From the NCBI GenBank assembly GCA_018818345.1, contig JAHISI010000016.1:1-46694 (forward strand): DNA of 46,694 bases. Reading direction: 5' to 3'. The DNA is from Patescibacteria group bacterium. Lineage in GTDB: Bacteria; Patescibacteriota; Dojkabacteria; SC72. Positions 1-9,276 of the stretch are shown in pieces (within the stretch, counting starts at the first letter, position 1; each line of letters opens with the position of its first letter). The notes under the pieces are model-generated. The model did not search any database. It saw only the letters and a list, made by a program, of their open reading frames with translations, and was not told the DNA's origin. A program made the translations under genes and the position numbers.

Positions 1-16
1 AAAATATATTTACAAT

Positions 17-1804
17 ATGATGGATATAGTTCAAACCATACAAGAGAGGTTAGAGAAAGGAGTTCTAAGCTTAAACAGTAGCTTTAACAGAGAAAGAATC
101 CAGGTATCAGGTACGGACAATCCAACACATGGTGAATATACTTCAAATATTGCGATGCAACTTGCAGGAGAATTAAAGAAATCTCCAAGAGAGGTAGCAC
201 AGATCATTGTAGATGGTTTTGAAAAGGGTACGGAGATTGAGAAGGTTGAAATAGCAGGGCCAGGATTCATAAACTTCTACCTTTCTAATTCATATCTCAT
301 GAATGAGGTTAAAGAAATACTTAAACAGAAAGAGGACTATTTCAAACTTGATGTTAAAAAAGGGAAGAAGATTGTAATTGAATATACCGATCCTAATCCA
401 TTTAAAATACTTCATGTAGGTCACTTGTATACCAACATTGTTGGTGAATCATTCGCACGCCTCCAGGAGGCTCTAGGAGCCGATGTAAAGCGCGCAATAT
501 ATCAAGGTGATGTTGGATTGCATGTTGCTAAAACATTGTGGGGTTTGGAGAAGAAAATGAGAGAGGAAAATGTCGAATTTAGTAGCTTAGAATCATTGGA
601 TTTAACCAGTAGGGTTAAGTATTTAGGTGAGGCATATGTACTTGGTAGCGAGTACTATGATGAAAAAGAGGATGGACAAGCACAGGAGGAAATAGATAAT
701 CTGAACTACTACGTCTTCTCATTGTGCGTTCCTGAACTTCCGGAGAAAGACTTTAGTATTTACGAAAGAGAAGCTATTAAAGAGAAATATCTTGAAGGAA
801 GAGAGTGGTGTATGGAATATTTTGAAACCATATACAAGAAATTAGGTACTAAATTTGACTATTACTTCCTCGAAAGTGAGACCAGTAGCATTGGCTTGGA
901 TATGGTTATGAAGAATATGGATACGGTATTTAAGAAGGACGCAGGTGCAGTCATATATGAAGGAGAAGAATCAAAAGGTCTTCATACAAGGGTTTTTGTA
1001 AACAAACATGGTATCCCAACATACGAAGCTAAGGATTTGGGATTGGCATTTAAGAAGCATGAACTTATAGATTACGATGAATCAATTATCATCACCGGTA
1101 AAGAACAGGCTGGATATTTTAAGGTGATACTTGATGCTTTGGGTAAGATAGATAAGGATTTGGCAGAGAAGACAACACATATCCCACACGGGTTAATTAA
1201 GTCTGTAGATGGTAAAAAAATGTCTAGCCGTAAGGGTACAGCGGGCGCCGAGATGCTTATTGATACTACTGCTCAACAGGCTATGGAGATGATGAAGGAG
1301 AATGGTAGGGTGACTGAGGGTATTGAGGAGAAGAGTCAAAGAATAGCTATAGCAGCTATTAAATATGCATTTTTAAAGGTTGGAGTAGGTGGTGATATTG
1401 TATTTGATCAGACTAAGGCTTTGAGTTTTGATGGCGATACGGGTCCATATCTTTTGTATGTGTATGCAAGGTGTAAATCTTTGTTAAAAAACAATACGGA
1501 AATCGAAAATGGGGGAGATATTAACGAGGATATCCTCAAGAATGCCGCAGCGAAGAGCTTGACCGAGACACTTGGCAAATCTAAACAAATCCTGCTAGCT
1601 TCGGGTCTAAGCTACGCACCATCAACATTGTCCCAGTATATCTTCGATCTTGCACAATCTTTTAACAATTTCTATCAACAGGTTTCTGTATTAGAAGCTC
1701 CAGAAAAGGATAGAGCGTCTTTACTAGCAATTGTACAAGCTACAATGCTAACGATGAAGAATGGGTTAGAACTACTTGGCATAGGGGTGGTGGATGAGAT
1801 GTAA
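17..1804 (+). CDS. argS: Arginyl-tRNA synthetase
   Basis: Class I aminoacyl-tRNA synthetase that charges tRNA-Arg with arginine. The 595-residue length is typical of the family. An N-terminal Arg-tRNA synthetase domain (about 1-90) is followed by the catalytic Rossmann core. The HIGH signature appears as HVGH at 133-136 and the KMSKS loop as KMSSRKG near residue 400. The C-terminal DALR anticodon-binding region covers roughly 475-595. ATG at 17 is immediately followed by a second ATG at 20, and either could be used. A TATATT hexamer at 5-10 lies 6 nt before the first ATG, which suggests a leaderless transcript, but sequence upstream of the window is missing. tRNA-Pro follows 7 nt after the stop. 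Confidence 0.97.
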   Translation: MMDIVQTIQERLEKGVLSLNSSFNRERIQVSGTDNPTHGEYTSNIAMQLAGELKKSPREVAQIIVDGFEKGTEIEKVEIAGPGFINFYLSNSYLMNEVKEILKQKEDYFKLDVKKGKKIVIEYTDPNPFKILHVGHLYTNIVGESFARLQEALGADVKRAIYQGDVGLHVAKTLWGLEKKMREENVEFSSLESLDLTSRVKYLGEAYVLGSEYYDEKEDGQAQEEIDNLNYYVFSLCVPELPEKDFSIYEREAIKEKYLEGREWCMEYFETIYKKLGTKFDYYFLESETSSIGLDMVMKNMDTVFKKDAGAVIYEGEESKGLHTRVFVNKHGIPTYEAKDLGLAFKKHELIDYDESIIITGKEQAGYFKVILDALGKIDKDLAEKTTHIPHGLIKSVDGKKMSSRKGTAGAEMLIDTTAQQAMEMMKENGRVTEGIEEKSQRIAIAAIKYAFLKVGVGGDIVFDQTKALSFDGDTGPYLLYVYARCKSLLKNNTEIENGGDINEDILKNAAAKSLTETLGKSKQILLASGLSYAPSTLSQYIFDLAQSFNNFYQQVSVLEAPEKDRASLLAIVQATMLTMKNGLELLGIGVVDEM

Positions 1805-1811
1805 ATGAATA

Positions 1812-1885
1812 CGGGGTGTAGTTCAGATGGCTAGAACGCTACGTTCGGGACGTAGAGGTCGCTCGTTCAAGTCGAGTCACCCCGA
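1812..1885 (+). tRNA. tRNA-Pro (anticodon CGG)
   Basis: A complete 74-nt cloverleaf. Acceptor CGGGGTG pairs with CACCCCG, the D stem is GTTC/GAAC, and the anticodon stem CTACG/CGTAG encloses loop TTCGGGA with anticodon CGG. The T arm contains TTCAAGT. CCA is not encoded. It lies between argS and the convergent 3' end of rlmN, with only 1 nt before the rlmN stop codon. Confidence 0.95.
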
Positions 1886-1886
1886 T

Positions 1887-2888
1887 TTAGGAAATAGATG
1901 TTAACTGTCCACACGCTCCCTTAATATCACTTCCATACGAATATCTTAATGTATTAGTAATCCCTCTGCTGTCCAATATAGTTTGGAATGCTTCAATCCT
2001 TTTTCTAGTACTAGGTTCGTAGGAAATACCATTAACCTTGTTAAAGTTAATAAGGTTAACAAGCACAATCTGATTCTTAAGTAACTTAGCCAATTCCTTA
2101 GCACACTCAGGAGTATCAGTAACATCCTTAAGCATCAAATACTCGTAAGTAATCTTCTTGTTCCTCTTTTTCTGATCCTTAATCAATACCTCCATTAACT
2201 TGTCTAAAGGATTTAACTTCGCAACAGTAGGCATAAGCTTCTCCCGAAGCTTTTGATTAGGAGCATGAAGACTAATAGCAAGATTAACACCCATATCCTT
2301 CTTTAAAAACTCCTCCAATTGAGGAATATATCCAGAAGTAGACACAGTGACCCTTCTAGCACTCATTGCCATCACATTACTATCTGTTAGTAAATCGATA
2401 GACTCAGAAACATTTTTCAAATTGAGTAAGGGCTCACCCATACCCATATACACAATATTGGTAATCTTCTCACCGGTAGCCTTCAACTTCCTTTGGAAAT
2501 ACATAATCTGATCCATAATCTCGTGGGTAGAGAGGCTTTTGTTCAAACCCATTCTCCCAGTAGCACAAAATTTACAACCCACAGGGCAACCACTCATACA
2601 GCTAATACACACGGTAATACGATCTTTGTTGCGCATTAACACACTCTCAACAGGAAAACCTTCCTTGGTATTTGCCAAAACCTTAATAGTCTTGTGATCA
2701 GAAGAGGGGAATTCAGTAAAATCATCTAATTCAGTAAAAGGGACCTCCTCCTTAAGCTTCTCTCTTAGGTCTTTAGGCCAATTAGTAAGTTCATCCCATG
2801 AGGAAATCACTTGCTTGAAGTACTGGTCATACAGCTGTTGTATTCTGTAACCCCGCACATTGTTGTTCTTAAGGAATCTTTTAAACAT
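1887..2888 (-). CDS. rlmN: Dual-specificity rRNA/tRNA adenine C2-methyltransferase RlmN
   Basis: Radical-SAM enzyme that methylates C2 of A2503 in 23S rRNA and of A37 in some tRNAs. The 4Fe-4S motif CxxxCxxC is seen as CPVGCKFC near residue 100, followed by ATGRMGL. The GEPLLN motif typical of the family is near 150. The C-terminal SDIKGACGQL carries the methyl-carrying/resolving cysteine. The length of 333 residues is slightly short. A TATAAT hexamer at 2895-2900 with a -35-like TTGTAA at 2918-2923 (17-nt spacer) ends 6 nt before ATG, so the mRNA is probably leaderless. It is transcribed divergently from the RuBisCO gene across 59 nt. Confidence 0.95.
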   Translation of the reverse strand: MFKRFLKNNNVRGYRIQQLYDQYFKQVISSWDELTNWPKDLREKLKEEVPFTELDDFTEFPSSDHKTIKVLANTKEGFPVESVLMRNKDRITVCISCMSGCPVGCKFCATGRMGLNKSLSTHEIMDQIMYFQRKLKATGEKITNIVYMGMGEPLLNLKNVSESIDLLTDSNVMAMSARRVTVSTSGYIPQLEEFLKKDMGVNLAISLHAPNQKLREKLMPTVAKLNPLDKLMEVLIKDQKKRNKKITYEYLMLKDVTDTPECAKELAKLLKNQIVLVNLINFNKVNGISYEPSTRKRIEAFQTILDSRGITNTLRYSYGSDIKGACGQLTSIS

Positions 2889-2894
2889 ATGCCC

Positions 2895-2923
2895 ATTATA
2901 TTGTTCTTTCGTGTGATTTACAA
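2895..2923 (-). promoter_or_regulatory. rlmN promoter, leaderless configuration
   Basis: On the minus strand, -35 TTGTAA (2918-2923), a 17-nt spacer and -10 TATAAT (2895-2900). The start ATG begins 6 nt after the -10, so the expected transcription start coincides with the start codon. Confidence 0.65.
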
Positions 2924-2947
2924 ACTAATCGTTCTCCTCTAATATGT

Positions 2948-4351
2948 ATGTATCTAATTAAACATATTGCCCCTATGGTTATTGGAGCTACACACAACGG
3001 TTACATCGCCCCAAAAGGCTGGAAACCTAAGAATCCTGATGAGAATTACATCATTACATATCTCGACATTGAGCTTGCGAATGGCATTGGCATGGAGAAA
3101 TTTGAGGATGTGGTGGCAGCTTGTGCTGCAGAAAGTTCGACCGGTACATGGACAGATGTATATTCTGGAAGAGATTCTGGTGTAAAGATGGCAGAGAAGC
3201 TTAAGGCTGTAGCATTTGATCTAGAACCAGAGACTAAAACATTCAAGATAGCGTACAAGAAGGAACTCTTCGAATTAGACAATATGTCAGGAATATTGGC
3301 AGGAGTGGTAGGGAATATCGATGGAATGAAGATGCTTAAGGCATTCCGATGCTTAGATATTCGTTTTCCTAAAGATATTATTCAATCATTTCAAGGTCCG
3401 CAGTTTGGAATTGATGGGATGAGAGAGCTTTTACATGTTGAAGAAGGCCCATTGCTTTGTACTGTTCCTAAACCAAAAGTAGGACGTACAGCCAAGGAAC
3501 AGGCAAAGTTGGCAGAGATACTTTTTAGTGCTGCAAATGCTCAATATCATGGTATTAAGGACGACGAGAATCTAACAAGTCTGAAATTTAATACCTTTGA
3601 TGACAGGTGTGAGTTGATACATAAGGTAGTGAGAGAGGTAGAAAGAAAGACTGGACAAAGAAAGTTCTATCTATGTAATGTAACGCACTCAAATCTGGAT
3701 GTGATGATTCAAAGAGCAGACAAGATCAAAGCTCAAGGGGGTAGATGGATGATGATGGATATTGTTACTACTGGATTTAGCGCAATCCAGACTATGAGAA
3801 TGCATAACCCGGGATTGGCAATACATGCGCATCGAGCGATGCATAGCCTTTTTGACAGAGAATCGGGACCGGGAGTGTATGACAAGGGCGAAATCAAGGA
3901 TTTCTCTATGTCTATGATCGTGACTGCCAAGATAATGAGAATGTTAGGTGTAGATTCACTTCATGGTGGAGCTCCAAATACTAAGATGGAGAACTACGGT
4001 GAACCTAAGCTCATTAGAGATGCGTTGCAGTTGGATATTACTCCTGCGTCTAGCATGACCTTGGGACAGAACTGGTATGGGATGAAACCCGTATGGCATG
4101 TGGCTTCAGGTGGTTTACACCCAGGTACTATCCCTGAGGTCTTACATCAACTTGGAGAAGACATAATCATCCAGACTGGTGGTGGAGTTCTTGGACATCC
4201 ATGGGGCATAGAGGCGGGTGTAGAGGCCGTAATTCAAGCAAAGGATGTGGCATTAGGCAGAGGAAACATGGAGCAATGGATTATCGAACATCCAGATACT
4301 GCATTAGCTAAAGCTGCGCATCATTGGGGATTTGGTCCTAAGATCGTTTAA
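2948..4351 (+). CDS. RuBisCO large-chain family protein (divergent, form III-related or RuBisCO-like)
   Basis: 467 residues with the RuBisCO fold signatures. Counterparts of most catalytic residues are visible: E62, T67-W68 (in AAESSTGTWT), N123, K175-P-K177, K204 with D206-E207 (KDDEN, the carbamylated-lysine motif), H295-R296, H339, K346 and E348 on loop 6, S387-G-G and the phosphate-binding GGG at 411-413. Two stretches deviate. The usual GGxDFxKDDE reads AQYHGIKDDE, and loop 6 reads LHGGAPNTKMEN instead of HxGTxxGKMEG. In CPR bacteria and archaea, form III and II/III enzymes convert ribulose-1,5-bisphosphate from nucleotide salvage to 3-phosphoglycerate. No AMP phosphorylase or ribose-1,5-bisphosphate isomerase lies in this window. 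ATG 2948 gives a short N-terminus. The next ATG, at 2975, is possible. Confidence 0.88.
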   Translation: MYLIKHIAPMVIGATHNGYIAPKGWKPKNPDENYIITYLDIELANGIGMEKFEDVVAACAAESSTGTWTDVYSGRDSGVKMAEKLKAVAFDLEPETKTFKIAYKKELFELDNMSGILAGVVGNIDGMKMLKAFRCLDIRFPKDIIQSFQGPQFGIDGMRELLHVEEGPLLCTVPKPKVGRTAKEQAKLAEILFSAANAQYHGIKDDENLTSLKFNTFDDRCELIHKVVREVERKTGQRKFYLCNVTHSNLDVMIQRADKIKAQGGRWMMMDIVTTGFSAIQTMRMHNPGLAIHAHRAMHSLFDRESGPGVYDKGEIKDFSMSMIVTAKIMRMLGVDSLHGGAPNTKMENYGEPKLIRDALQLDITPASSMTLGQNWYGMKPVWHVASGGLHPGTIPEVLHQLGEDIIIQTGGGVLGHPWGIEAGVEAVIQAKDVALGRGNMEQWIIEHPDTALAKAAHHWGFGPKIV

Positions 4352-4522
4352 TCGAGGCGAGGCCTTGAGAACCCATAGCCATGTAAAATGACTTTAAATA
4401 TAGTATCCCCTTGTTTTAAAACGTTCTAATCAAGGTGAAGCCTTGGCTGAAATTGTTCTTGCAAGCTTTTTGTTTTAAAAGAGTCGCTATGGGATTTGTA
4501 GGCGAGGCCTTGATGCTGTAAA
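4352..4522 (+). promoter_or_regulatory. Repeat-rich leader region before proS
   Basis: 171 nt between the RuBisCO stop and proS. It holds an exact 14-nt direct repeat AGGCGAGGCCTTGA at 4355-4368 and 4500-4513, each followed by TGTAAAATG (4382-4390 and 4517-4525). The second TGTAAAATG contains the proS start codon. CCCATAGC (4372-4379) and GCTATGGG (4486-4493) are inverted repeats enclosing the region, and a related CAAGGTGAAGCCTTGG lies around 4434. No T-box specifier or AGGGTGGNACC antiterminator motif was seen. This may be a structured regulatory leader, but the function is unknown. Confidence 0.4.
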
Positions 4523-6001
4523 ATGTCCGTTATGGCAGACAAAGGAATCACATCTAGAACACAAGATTTCTCACAATGGTATTTAGATATCATAGAGAGA
4601 GCGGAATTAGCAGAGAACTCTGCTGTAAGAGGTTGTATGGTCATTAAGCCATATGGCTACGCTATATGGGAGAACATACAGAAGGAATTAGACAGAAGAA
4701 TCAAAGCTAGCGGTCACAAAAATGCATATTTCCCATTGCTCATACCTAAGTCATTCTTTACCAAAGAAGCATCTCATGTTAAGGGTTTTGCTAAAGAATG
4801 TGCAGTAGTAACACATTACAGATTAAAAGAATCTCCAGATGGAAAAGGGATTGTGGTAGATGAGGATGCAAAATTAGAAGAGGAATTGATTATCAGACCA
4901 ACCTCAGAAACCATTATCTACGATACCTTCTCAAGATGGATTACCTCTTGGAGAGATCTTCCAATGAAGATCAATCAGTGGGCAAATATTATGAGATGGG
5001 AGAAGCGAACGAGGCCTTTCCTAAGAACATCTGAGTTCTTGTGGCAAGAAGGACATACTGTGTATGCAACTGAAGAGGAGAATATTAAAGAAGTTATGGA
5101 TATGCTTCAGATGTATGTAGATTTTGCTAGGGATACTCTTGCAGTAGAAACATATTCTGGAAGAAAGTCTGAGAGCGAGAAGTTCGCAGGCGCAGTGAAT
5201 ACCTTCGGAGTAGAAGCAATGATGCCTGATGGAAAATCATTGCAATTTGGTACCTCACACGACCTTGGACAGAACTTCGCGAAGGCATTTGATATTAAAT
5301 TCGCAGACAAAGATGGTACTGTTAAAACACCATACCAGAATAGCTGGGGTGTAAGTACAAGAATGATGGGCGCATTAATTATGACCCACAGTGATGATAA
5401 CGGATTGGTATTACCACCAAGCGTGGCTCCAATTAAGGTTGTCATTGTCCCAATATCTAAGGATGAGAACAGGGACACTGTAATGGAATATTGTAATAAC
5501 ATAGTAGAGGAGCTTAAGACAGAGATAGAAGAAGTCGAATTGGATGCTAGAGATTTTGTATCTCCTGGTTACAAATTCAATGAATGGGAGAAAAAAGGTG
5601 TGCCTGTAAGAATGGAGATAGGGGAAAGAGATATTCAGAATGGTGGAGTTACTATGGTAAGAAGAGATACAAATGAAAAGATGTTCGTGGAACGCTCACA
5701 GGTATTAGAATATACCAAGAATCTACTAAATGAGATTCAGAATAGTTTGTTGAATAGATCACAGTCGATTATTAGGAACAACACTCATGCAGTTGAGTCA
5801 TATGATGGGCTTAAAACGATGATGAAGGGTGAAAAAGGATATGCAAAAGTATACTGGTGCGGAGATCCAAAATGCGAGGAGAGTATAAAGGCAGAAACCA
5901 AGGCTACGACTAGATGTATTGCAGAGGAAGACGTATCTGGGAAGTGTATATACTGCGGGAAGGATTCTAAAGAAGCTTGGTATATAGCGCAATCTTACTA
6001 G
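4523..6001 (+). CDS. proS: Prolyl-tRNA synthetase, archaeal/eukaryal-type
   Basis: Class II synthetase that charges tRNA-Pro. The 492-residue size, absence of the large editing insertion found in the long bacterial type, and a C-terminal Cys-containing extension (CGDPKCEES...CIYCGKD, about 440-485, a likely zinc site) identify the short archaeal/eukaryal-like form. Motif 2 is around MRWEKRTRPFLRTSEFLWQE and motif 3 near GALIMTHSDDNGLVLPP. The start at 4523 (TGTAAAATG context) is followed by another in-frame ATG at 4532. It has a repeat-rich leader and is convergent with uvrA. Confidence 0.95.
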   Translation: MSVMADKGITSRTQDFSQWYLDIIERAELAENSAVRGCMVIKPYGYAIWENIQKELDRRIKASGHKNAYFPLLIPKSFFTKEASHVKGFAKECAVVTHYRLKESPDGKGIVVDEDAKLEEELIIRPTSETIIYDTFSRWITSWRDLPMKINQWANIMRWEKRTRPFLRTSEFLWQEGHTVYATEEENIKEVMDMLQMYVDFARDTLAVETYSGRKSESEKFAGAVNTFGVEAMMPDGKSLQFGTSHDLGQNFAKAFDIKFADKDGTVKTPYQNSWGVSTRMMGALIMTHSDDNGLVLPPSVAPIKVVIVPISKDENRDTVMEYCNNIVEELKTEIEEVELDARDFVSPGYKFNEWEKKGVPVRMEIGERDIQNGGVTMVRRDTNEKMFVERSQVLEYTKNLLNEIQNSLLNRSQSIIRNNTHAVESYDGLKTMMKGEKGYAKVYWCGDPKCEESIKAETKATTRCIAEEDVSGKCIYCGKDSKEAWYIAQSY

Positions 6002-6212
6002 GTGAAACGGAGCGAAATCCGCTATTTTCTTAAACCTCAAAACTGTTCAAATTGACCATGCTGATGGCATGCTATTAAAATTCTCAAAAATTGAAGTTTG
6101 ATGAACTATTGGTTTTGGAATAAGTGTTTGCTCGTGATGTACTCATTATTTACACCTGGGCCCTCTTATAGACCCGTAGTATTTTGCGGTCAAAAGGAGG
6201 TAATAAGTTTCA
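6002..6212. other. Convergent gap between proS and uvrA
   Basis: 211 nt without a gene. A weak hairpin CGGA/TCCG followed by TATTTTCTT just after the proS stop (6006-6032) may terminate proS. CATGC/GCATG around 6057-6073 is another small hairpin. Nothing else is recognised. Confidence 0.5.
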
Positions 6213-9062
6213 CTATTCTAAATTCTTTAGATATTTCTTGAGATACTTTCCAGTCCAACTCTTAGGATTTTCCATTACATCTTCGACGGTACCTTCGGCA
6301 ACTATGTAACCACCCTTGTCTCCTCCCTCTGGACCTAGATCCACGATCCAATCTGCGAACTTAATGATGTCCAAGTTATGTTCCACACATATAACGGTGT
6401 GTCCTTTATCAACTAAACCCTTAAGTAGGGTGAGTAGTTTATCTATATCATGGTAATGGAGCCCAGTTGTTGGTTCATCCAATATATACATGGCATGACC
6501 ACGAGACATCTTAGATAATTCCTTTGCTAACTTGATTCTTTGAGACTCTCCACCTGATAGAGTGAGAGCTGATTGCCCTAATTGTATGTATCCCAAGCCA
6601 ACTTCATTGAGTACCGATAGCTTCCTATATATAGAAGGAATATTCTTAAAGAACTCCAATGCGTCTTCTACTGTCATATTTAAGACATCTGAGATATTCT
6701 TTCCCTTATAATCTACCTGTAATGCTTCTTCATTATATCTTTTCCCATTACATGCATCGCAAGTAACATACATATCAGGCAAGAATTGCATTTCAACTTT
6801 GATCTGACCATCACCCTGACATTTCTCACATCTTCCACCCTTAACATTGAAACTAAATCTATTGGTCCCATATCCTCTTGCCTTGGCTTCCTTGGTATTC
6901 GCAAATAGCTCTCGAATTGCAGTGAAAACACCTGTGTAAGTGGCTGGATTTGACCTTGGTGTTCGACCTATAGGCGATTGGTCGATATCAATAATTTGAT
7001 TAATTTTCTCCACTCCCTCGATCGATTTATATGATCCTTCCTGTTGTTTTGAATGCATAACTTTATTCATCAGTACTGGATAGAGTGTATCGTTTATCAA
7101 TGAAGACTTCCCACTGCCAGAAACGCCAGTTATACAGATGAATTGGTTTAACGGGATTTCCAGATTTACATCCTTAAGATTGTGAGTAGTGAGCCCTGTG
7201 AGTTTTAACATATCCTTTTTATCTGCCTTCTGGTTATGCTTAAGCTTTTGTCCGACAGAGAGCTCTTTGTTTAGATACTTGGCAGTAAGTGAGCCGCTGT
7301 GCTTGATATTGTCTATTGTACCTTCTGCTACTACTAAACCACCATGCTTGCCTGCATTAGGACCAATATCGACTACCCAGTCGGCACATCTTATAGTTTC
7401 TTCGTCGTGTTCGACCACTATGACAGAATTGCCGGTATCTCGAAGGTTTTCGAGGGATTTTATCAACTTTGATACATCTCTTTGATGTAATCCAATTGAA
7501 GGTTCGTCAAGCACATAAAGGACTCCTGTAAGTCCAGTACCGATTTGTGATGCTAATCGTATTCTTTGTGATTCTCCACCCGAAAGAGTGGTAGCTTTTC
7601 TAGAAAGAGTTAGATAGTCTAGTCCAACATTGGTTAGGAAGTTCAATCTTGAGAGAATTTCCTTAATAATTGGTTTAGCAATCTCTGCTTTATTCCCTTT
7701 TAGCTCTATTGATCCAAAGAATGAGATTAATTCACTAATGGAGGTATTGGTTATCTCGTCTATGTTCTTTTCGTTGATAGTTACTGCGAGCGTATATGGT
7801 TTTAATCGTTTGCCATTACATGCATCACAAACTCTTTCTACCATGTACTTTTCAGTTTCGAGTCTTGAATAGTCTGAAGAAGTCTCTTTGTATCTTCGGT
7901 TTAATTCATTTATTACGCCTTCGTATTCTGCATCATATATCTTAGTTCTACCAAATCTATTGGTATATTGGATAGTATATGTCTCTTTTGCGCCTTTGCC
8001 ATAGAAGATGAGGTCAAATATCTCTGGTGAATAGTTCTTGATTTGTGTTTTAAGATCAAAATGGTGCTCTGCAGCTACACTTTGTAATATCTTTAATGTC
8101 CACGAATCTTTACTTGTTCTGTTGCTCCATGGGAAGATTCCACCTTCAGATATGGTTAGATTAGGGTTGTAGAGTAGGTTTATATCTAACTCCTTAAGTA
8201 TCCCTAAGCCTGCACACTTTGGACATGCTCCTTCTGGAGCATTAAATGAGAAGCTGGCTGGCACTATTTTAGGATATGATATGCCACAGGTAGGACAAGT
8301 GTTGTTTTCGGAGAAGAATAGGGGCTCTTCGCCTTCTATTAATACTTTAACTTCACCTTTTGATTGAACAACTGCAAGCTCTATGGCGTCTGTAAGACGT
8401 TTTTGTTCTACATTCTTACCATCTAAACGGTCTATTACGAGGTCAATATCGTGTTTTTTGTATTCATCTAGCTTAATATTTTCAATATCATCAAGCATAT
8501 ATGTATTACCATCAACGATTATTCTGAGAAACCCTCGTGCTAGCAACTTCTCAAACAGTGAAGAAAACTCGCCCTTGCGGTTCTTTATCAATGGTGAAAC
8601 CACTTGGAACTTCTTGGTAGAGCCTTTGAGATGTTTGAGTACTTTTTGTGTTATTTCTTGAATGGTTTGTGCTTCAACTGGTGTATGACAATTTGGACAG
8701 TGGGCGATGCCAATATTCCCATACAGTAATCGAAGGTAACTATATATTTCAGTAATGGTTCCGACTGTAGACCTAGGATTCGATCCTGCGGTCTTCTGAT
8801 CGATTGAGATGGCTGGGGAGAGTCCTTCTATGGAATCTACATCTGGTTTCTTCATAACGCCTAGAAACTGCCTTGCATACGACGAGAGAGACTCTACATA
8901 TCTTCGTTGGCCTTCTGCATACAATGTATCAAAAGCTAAGGAGGATTTTCCACTACCGGAGACTCCGGTTATGACTACTAATTTGTTCTTAGGGATATCA
9001 AGCGATATATTCTGAAGGTTATTCTCTCTTGCACCCCTTATTTTTATATATTCTTGTTTCAT
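6213..9062 (-). CDS. uvrA: UvrABC system protein A (excinuclease ATPase)
   Basis: DNA damage-recognition ATPase of nucleotide excision repair. It has 949 residues with two ABC ATPase modules. Walker A GVSGSGKSS occurs near residue 34 and again near 650. Signature LSGGESQRIRLA and LSGGESQRIKLA precede the two Walker B regions (VLYVLDEPSIGLH and MYILDEPTTGLH). Zinc fingers are visible as CPNC, CPTC and CEKCQGDG...CDACNGKR. UvrB and UvrC are not in the window. On the minus strand, an extended -10 TGGTATAAT (9073-9081) lies 10 nt before ATG, giving a leader of only a few nucleotides. Confidence 0.98.
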   Translation of the reverse strand: MKQEYIKIRGARENNLQNISLDIPKNKLVVITGVSGSGKSSLAFDTLYAEGQRRYVESLSSYARQFLGVMKKPDVDSIEGLSPAISIDQKTAGSNPRSTVGTITEIYSYLRLLYGNIGIAHCPNCHTPVEAQTIQEITQKVLKHLKGSTKKFQVVSPLIKNRKGEFSSLFEKLLARGFLRIIVDGNTYMLDDIENIKLDEYKKHDIDLVIDRLDGKNVEQKRLTDAIELAVVQSKGEVKVLIEGEEPLFFSENNTCPTCGISYPKIVPASFSFNAPEGACPKCAGLGILKELDINLLYNPNLTISEGGIFPWSNRTSKDSWTLKILQSVAAEHHFDLKTQIKNYSPEIFDLIFYGKGAKETYTIQYTNRFGRTKIYDAEYEGVINELNRRYKETSSDYSRLETEKYMVERVCDACNGKRLKPYTLAVTINEKNIDEITNTSISELISFFGSIELKGNKAEIAKPIIKEILSRLNFLTNVGLDYLTLSRKATTLSGGESQRIRLASQIGTGLTGVLYVLDEPSIGLHQRDVSKLIKSLENLRDTGNSVIVVEHDEETIRCADWVVDIGPNAGKHGGLVVAEGTIDNIKHSGSLTAKYLNKELSVGQKLKHNQKADKKDMLKLTGLTTHNLKDVNLEIPLNQFICITGVSGSGKSSLINDTLYPVLMNKVMHSKQQEGSYKSIEGVEKINQIIDIDQSPIGRTPRSNPATYTGVFTAIRELFANTKEAKARGYGTNRFSFNVKGGRCEKCQGDGQIKVEMQFLPDMYVTCDACNGKRYNEEALQVDYKGKNISDVLNMTVEDALEFFKNIPSIYRKLSVLNEVGLGYIQLGQSALTLSGGESQRIKLAKELSKMSRGHAMYILDEPTTGLHYHDIDKLLTLLKGLVDKGHTVICVEHNLDIIKFADWIVDLGPEGGDKGGYIVAEGTVEDVMENPKSWTGKYLKKYLKNLE

Positions 9063-9072
9063 TGCAATGTAG

Positions 9073-9081
9073 ATTATACCA
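9073..9081 (-). promoter_or_regulatory. uvrA extended -10 promoter
   Basis: The minus strand reads TGGTATAAT, a consensus TGn extension plus a perfect -10. No convincing -35 is present. No LexA-like operator was recognised around it. Confidence 0.6.
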
Positions 9082-9199
9082 CGGAAAAGGGGGATTTATA
9101 ACCCTATAGAAAAACGAATTTTAGTTAAATGTCCCATATAGTTGTTGTTGCAAAAGGGTTTGTGGATATGCTAAGCTTGTGGTTGTGAATTATTGATAA

Positions 9200-9274
9200 G
9201 CACCTGTAGCTCAATCTGGATAGAGCAACACACTCCTAACGTGTAGGTTGTCGGTCCGACTCCGGCCAGGTGCG
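9200..9274 (+). tRNA. tRNA-Arg (anticodon CCT)
   Basis: 75-nt cloverleaf. Acceptor GCACCTG pairs with CAGGTGC, the D stem is GCTC/GAGC, the anticodon loop CTCCTAA carries anticodon CCT, and the T stem is GTCGG/CCGGC. The last anticodon-stem pair is an A-C mismatch. CCA is not encoded. It sits 2 nt from the stop of the convergent PEGA gene. Confidence 0.92.
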
Positions 9275-9276
9275 TT

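Noticed and set aside
4352..4522. T-box riboswitch before proS
   Set aside because: No specifier loop, AGGGTGG-type T-box or terminator/antiterminator pair could be found, although the region is repeat-rich.
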